Source of the DNA: Candidatus Moraniibacteriota bacterium
GTDB lineage: Bacteria > Patescibacteriota > Minisyncoccia > Moranbacterales > UBA2206
Direction of reading: 5' to 3'
Assembly: GCA_027351145.1 (NCBI GenBank)
Contig: DAIEIZ010000076.1
Span: 1-47,816 of the forward strand
Length of the DNA: 47,816 nt
The notes below the pieces were generated by a model. That model was not told where the DNA came from. It worked only from the letters and a program-made list of their open reading frames with translations, and made no database searches. How positions within the stretch are numbered: the stretch's first letter is position 1; each line of letters starts with the position of its first letter. The translations under genes and the position numbers were made by a program. Positions 46,099-47,816 of the stretch are shown here, piece after piece.

Positions 46099-47214
46099 AT
46101 GAAAATAAAAAATATTAACGCTTCTTTTCTTGTTCTCGCAATTCTGATTTTATCCAGTTTTGCTTTTTATGTTGGCGCAGAAAATAACTCCAATGGAACC
46201 AAAAGTATTTTTCTTGACAGTGACCAAGACGGTCTTTCTGATGAGGAAGAAAAAATTTACGGCACTGATCCGCACAACCCCGACACTGATGGTGATGGCT
46301 ATTCCGACGGAGCAGAAGTGCGCAGTGGATATGACCCGCTAAAAAAAGCTCCGGGAGATAAACTTCCGGGCTTCAACGCTTCAGTTAGAGCAAATGCTTC
46401 CGATACAACAGATTCCACTGGTGTTGCCAGTGCAGTTCTTGGCGATACCTCCAAAAAAAACCTCACGAAAGATATTGCCCAAAAAATAAGCGATCTCGCA
46501 CAAACATCAGCCACCAGCAACACACCCATTTCCCTGGATGATTTGCAAGCAACAATCACTCCAGCCCTGGACAATAGCACGATTTCTGAAGACGATCTTC
46601 CTCCATATGACCCGAAAGAAGTGAAGATTAAAAAACAAAATTATGCAAATCTTGGGACGGAAAAAGCCAAAGCTAAAAAAAAGGAGGATTGCATAGACTA
46701 TCTCACAGCGATTGCCTTTATCTTCACTAGCAACTCGCCAGAACCAGTCACAAAACTTCCCGATGCTACTAATATGTTTTCAAAAATTACAACGGCGATC
46801 ACAACGGCGATCACAACTCAAAGCAATTCCGGACTAAAAGATCTCATCGCTAGCCAACAGAAGGTTGTGGAACAACTAAGAGCAGTGGAGGTCCCTGAAG
46901 ATTTGGTCGACATTCATGTCAAAGCAATGCGCTTTGCGCTTTACTCGGAAAATCTTGGAACACTGCTCCAAACAAAGGCGGATGACCCGATGACTAGCAT
47001 TGCTAACCTTTCCAAATTGCAAGGTTTCCTTTCTGTTTTTAGCGACTTTTCCACGGAGGTAGAGAACAAACTTGCTGAATATGACTTAACCTATGATGAA
47101 GCTGTCCAAAATAAACTAAAAAGCTATGGAATTGATGCGCCAAAAGATTTGAGCGGACTAGAGTCACTGATCAACACAAACACAACAGCTACAGCTGACA
47201 CAACAACACCATAA
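46099..47214 (+). CDS. Secreted protein with thrombospondin type 3-like Ca-binding repeats
   Basis: The 371-residue protein has a signal segment (about 8-27), then DSDQDGLSDEEE and DTDGDGYSDGAEV (residues about 40-75), the DxDxDG calcium-binding repeats, with GTDPHNPDTD and SGYDPLKKAP between and after. The rest (about 100-371) is Ala/Thr/Lys-rich and mostly helical, without a known domain. Such proteins are exported or cell-surface attached in Patescibacteria. It is followed by another exported protein on the same strand, 146 bp away. Confidence 0.75.
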   Translation: MKIKNINASFLVLAILILSSFAFYVGAENNSNGTKSIFLDSDQDGLSDEEEKIYGTDPHNPDTDGDGYSDGAEVRSGYDPLKKAPGDKLPGFNASVRANASDTTDSTGVASAVLGDTSKKNLTKDIAQKISDLAQTSATSNTPISLDDLQATITPALDNSTISEDDLPPYDPKEVKIKKQNYANLGTEKAKAKKKEDCIDYLTAIAFIFTSNSPEPVTKLPDATNMFSKITTAITTAITTQSNSGLKDLIASQQKVVEQLRAVEVPEDLVDIHVKAMRFALYSENLGTLLQTKADDPMTSIANLSKLQGFLSVFSDFSTEVENKLAEYDLTYDEAVQNKLKSYGIDAPKDLSGLESLINTNTTATADTTTP

Positions 47215-47326
47215 TTAATAATATATTTTCACATAGAAATCCTGATTGAAAGCATAAACCTTAAAGCACCCCCCCTAGACCATATTAGCAAAAAGCCACC
47301 GAGAATTTACTTAAAATTAGCTTGTC

Positions 47327-47342
47327 CGCCGAAGCTTCGGCG
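47327..47342 (+). repeat. GC-rich palindrome before the last gene
   Basis: CGCCGAAGCTTCGGCG, flanked by CTTG and CAAG that extend the stem. It ends a few bases before the AGAGGA ribosome-binding site of the last gene and may affect its access. Confidence 0.5.
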
Positions 47343-47360
47343 CAAGAGGATTAAAAAATA

Positions 47361-47816
47361 ATGCCAGAAAGCTCCAAAAAACAAAAAAACTATTTTTTAA
47401 AAAAAATTACTTTTTTTTTACTGACCTCAATGCTAGCGTTCCTTTCTCTTTTTATGCCGAGAGAAGTCTTTGCTTGGGATGCTGTTCCTGCGGCAATTTT
47501 TAAGCAAGCCACAGAAGAAATCTCCTATACAATCAAAGGCATGACAATGGGAGCTTTAAAACAAGCTGCTATCAAAATGCTTTCGCAACAAATGGATCGC
47601 TTCATTTCCGGAGTTTCAGGAAATGGTGCAAAATTTATCACTAACTGGGAAGACTACTTAATCAACAACCCCACTAGAAATGCTCAACGCTATGCCAATG
47701 ATTACATCAGTCGCGCCCTTTCGGGCAGGGGCAGTGTTAGCTATAAAAAAGCCAGTAATTCCGTTCTTGGTGCAAGCACAGTTGCTGGAGAAGGATTTGG
47801 AAAAGAAGCAGTATTA
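47361..47816 (+). CDS. Secreted protein of unknown function (partial, runs off the end)
   Basis: The frame starts at ATG 47361, with AGAGGA ten bases before it, one of few clear ribosome-binding sites here. It is open for 152 codons to the end of the window. The product has a signal sequence (basic start to about 20, hydrophobic to about 38, then REVFAW) and helical stretches such as AAIKMLSQQMDRFISGVSGNG and TNWEDYLINNPTRNAQRYAND. I recall similar large exported proteins near type IV secretion or pilus-like loci in Parcubacteria, but this cannot be confirmed from 152 residues. Confidence 0.7.
   Translation, partial: MPESSKKQKNYFLKKITFFLLTSMLAFLSLFMPREVFAWDAVPAAIFKQATEEISYTIKGMTMGALKQAAIKMLSQQMDRFISGVSGNGAKFITNWEDYLINNPTRNAQRYANDYISRALSGRGSVSYKKASNSVLGASTVAGEGFGKEAVL

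Overview
The window is an AT-rich, gene-dense chromosomal segment with short intergenic gaps, almost no Shine-Dalgarno sequences and several genes that appear to be leaderless. I infer a Candidate Phyla Radiation (Patescibacteria, Parcubacteria-like) bacterium. Supporting traits are a guanylate kinase with a degenerate P-loop, a lone Xer recombinase, a 3D-domain protein and a G5/DPBB protein in a small peptidoglycan set, calcium-binding-repeat surface proteins, and tRNAs that mostly lack an encoded CCA. The lineage is inferred from gene content, not from a marker search.

Layout. From 1 to 14.6 kb almost everything is on the minus strand: tRNA-Cys, a 3D-domain secreted protein, a class A PBP, an rplS operon with four tRNAs, two tRNA-Leu genes followed by an RluD-type synthase, folD, fhs, dxs, three small unknown genes and cca (only rarA is on plus). 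At 14.6 kb the polarity flips, and most genes up to 47.8 kb are on plus: an MBL hydrolase, gyrA, tRNAs Ala/Val/Arg, an S1-domain protein, gmk-tilS-ftsH, tRNAs Val/CAU, a LysM-CHAP hydrolase, rpsO, a NYN protein, pnp, yraN, a DksA-like protein, lspA, comM, a G5-DPBB protein, rsmA (ksgA), and a Ca-binding-repeat protein followed by a secreted protein cut by the window end. Minus-strand exceptions on this side are a PD-(D/E)XK/DUF5655 gene, an O-antigen-ligase-like gene, xer, uvrD and a UbiA-type prenyltransferase.

The main discovery candidate is at 19.9-21.3 kb. The O-antigen-ligase-like membrane protein gene carries twelve copies of a 16-bp site, TGTTCCACGTGGAACA or TGTTCCACGTGAAACA, plus one decayed copy at its stop codon. 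This is the ParB-binding parS consensus. The twelve sites are read four times in each of the three reading frames, so selection acts on DNA, not protein. They form groups of 2-3-2-3-2, and each group falls in one predicted cytoplasmic loop of the membrane protein. Two perfect DnaA boxes lie just beside the array, another follows gyrA, and the coding-strand switch is 5 kb away, so this looks like an origin-proximal centromere hidden inside a membrane-protein gene.

Other notable features: -10 boxes 6-8 bp from the start codon in seven genes; a very strong promoter at 38.65 kb driving a gene-free, hairpin-rich stretch of about 590 nt (candidate unknown ncRNA); structured leaders before the S1 gene, pnp and the CHAP gene; a tRNA-Val flanked by a perfect 17-nt inverted repeat with a decayed tRNA beside it; a REP-like palindrome inside rsmA; and remnants of an IS30-like transposase in the gap next to the parS array.
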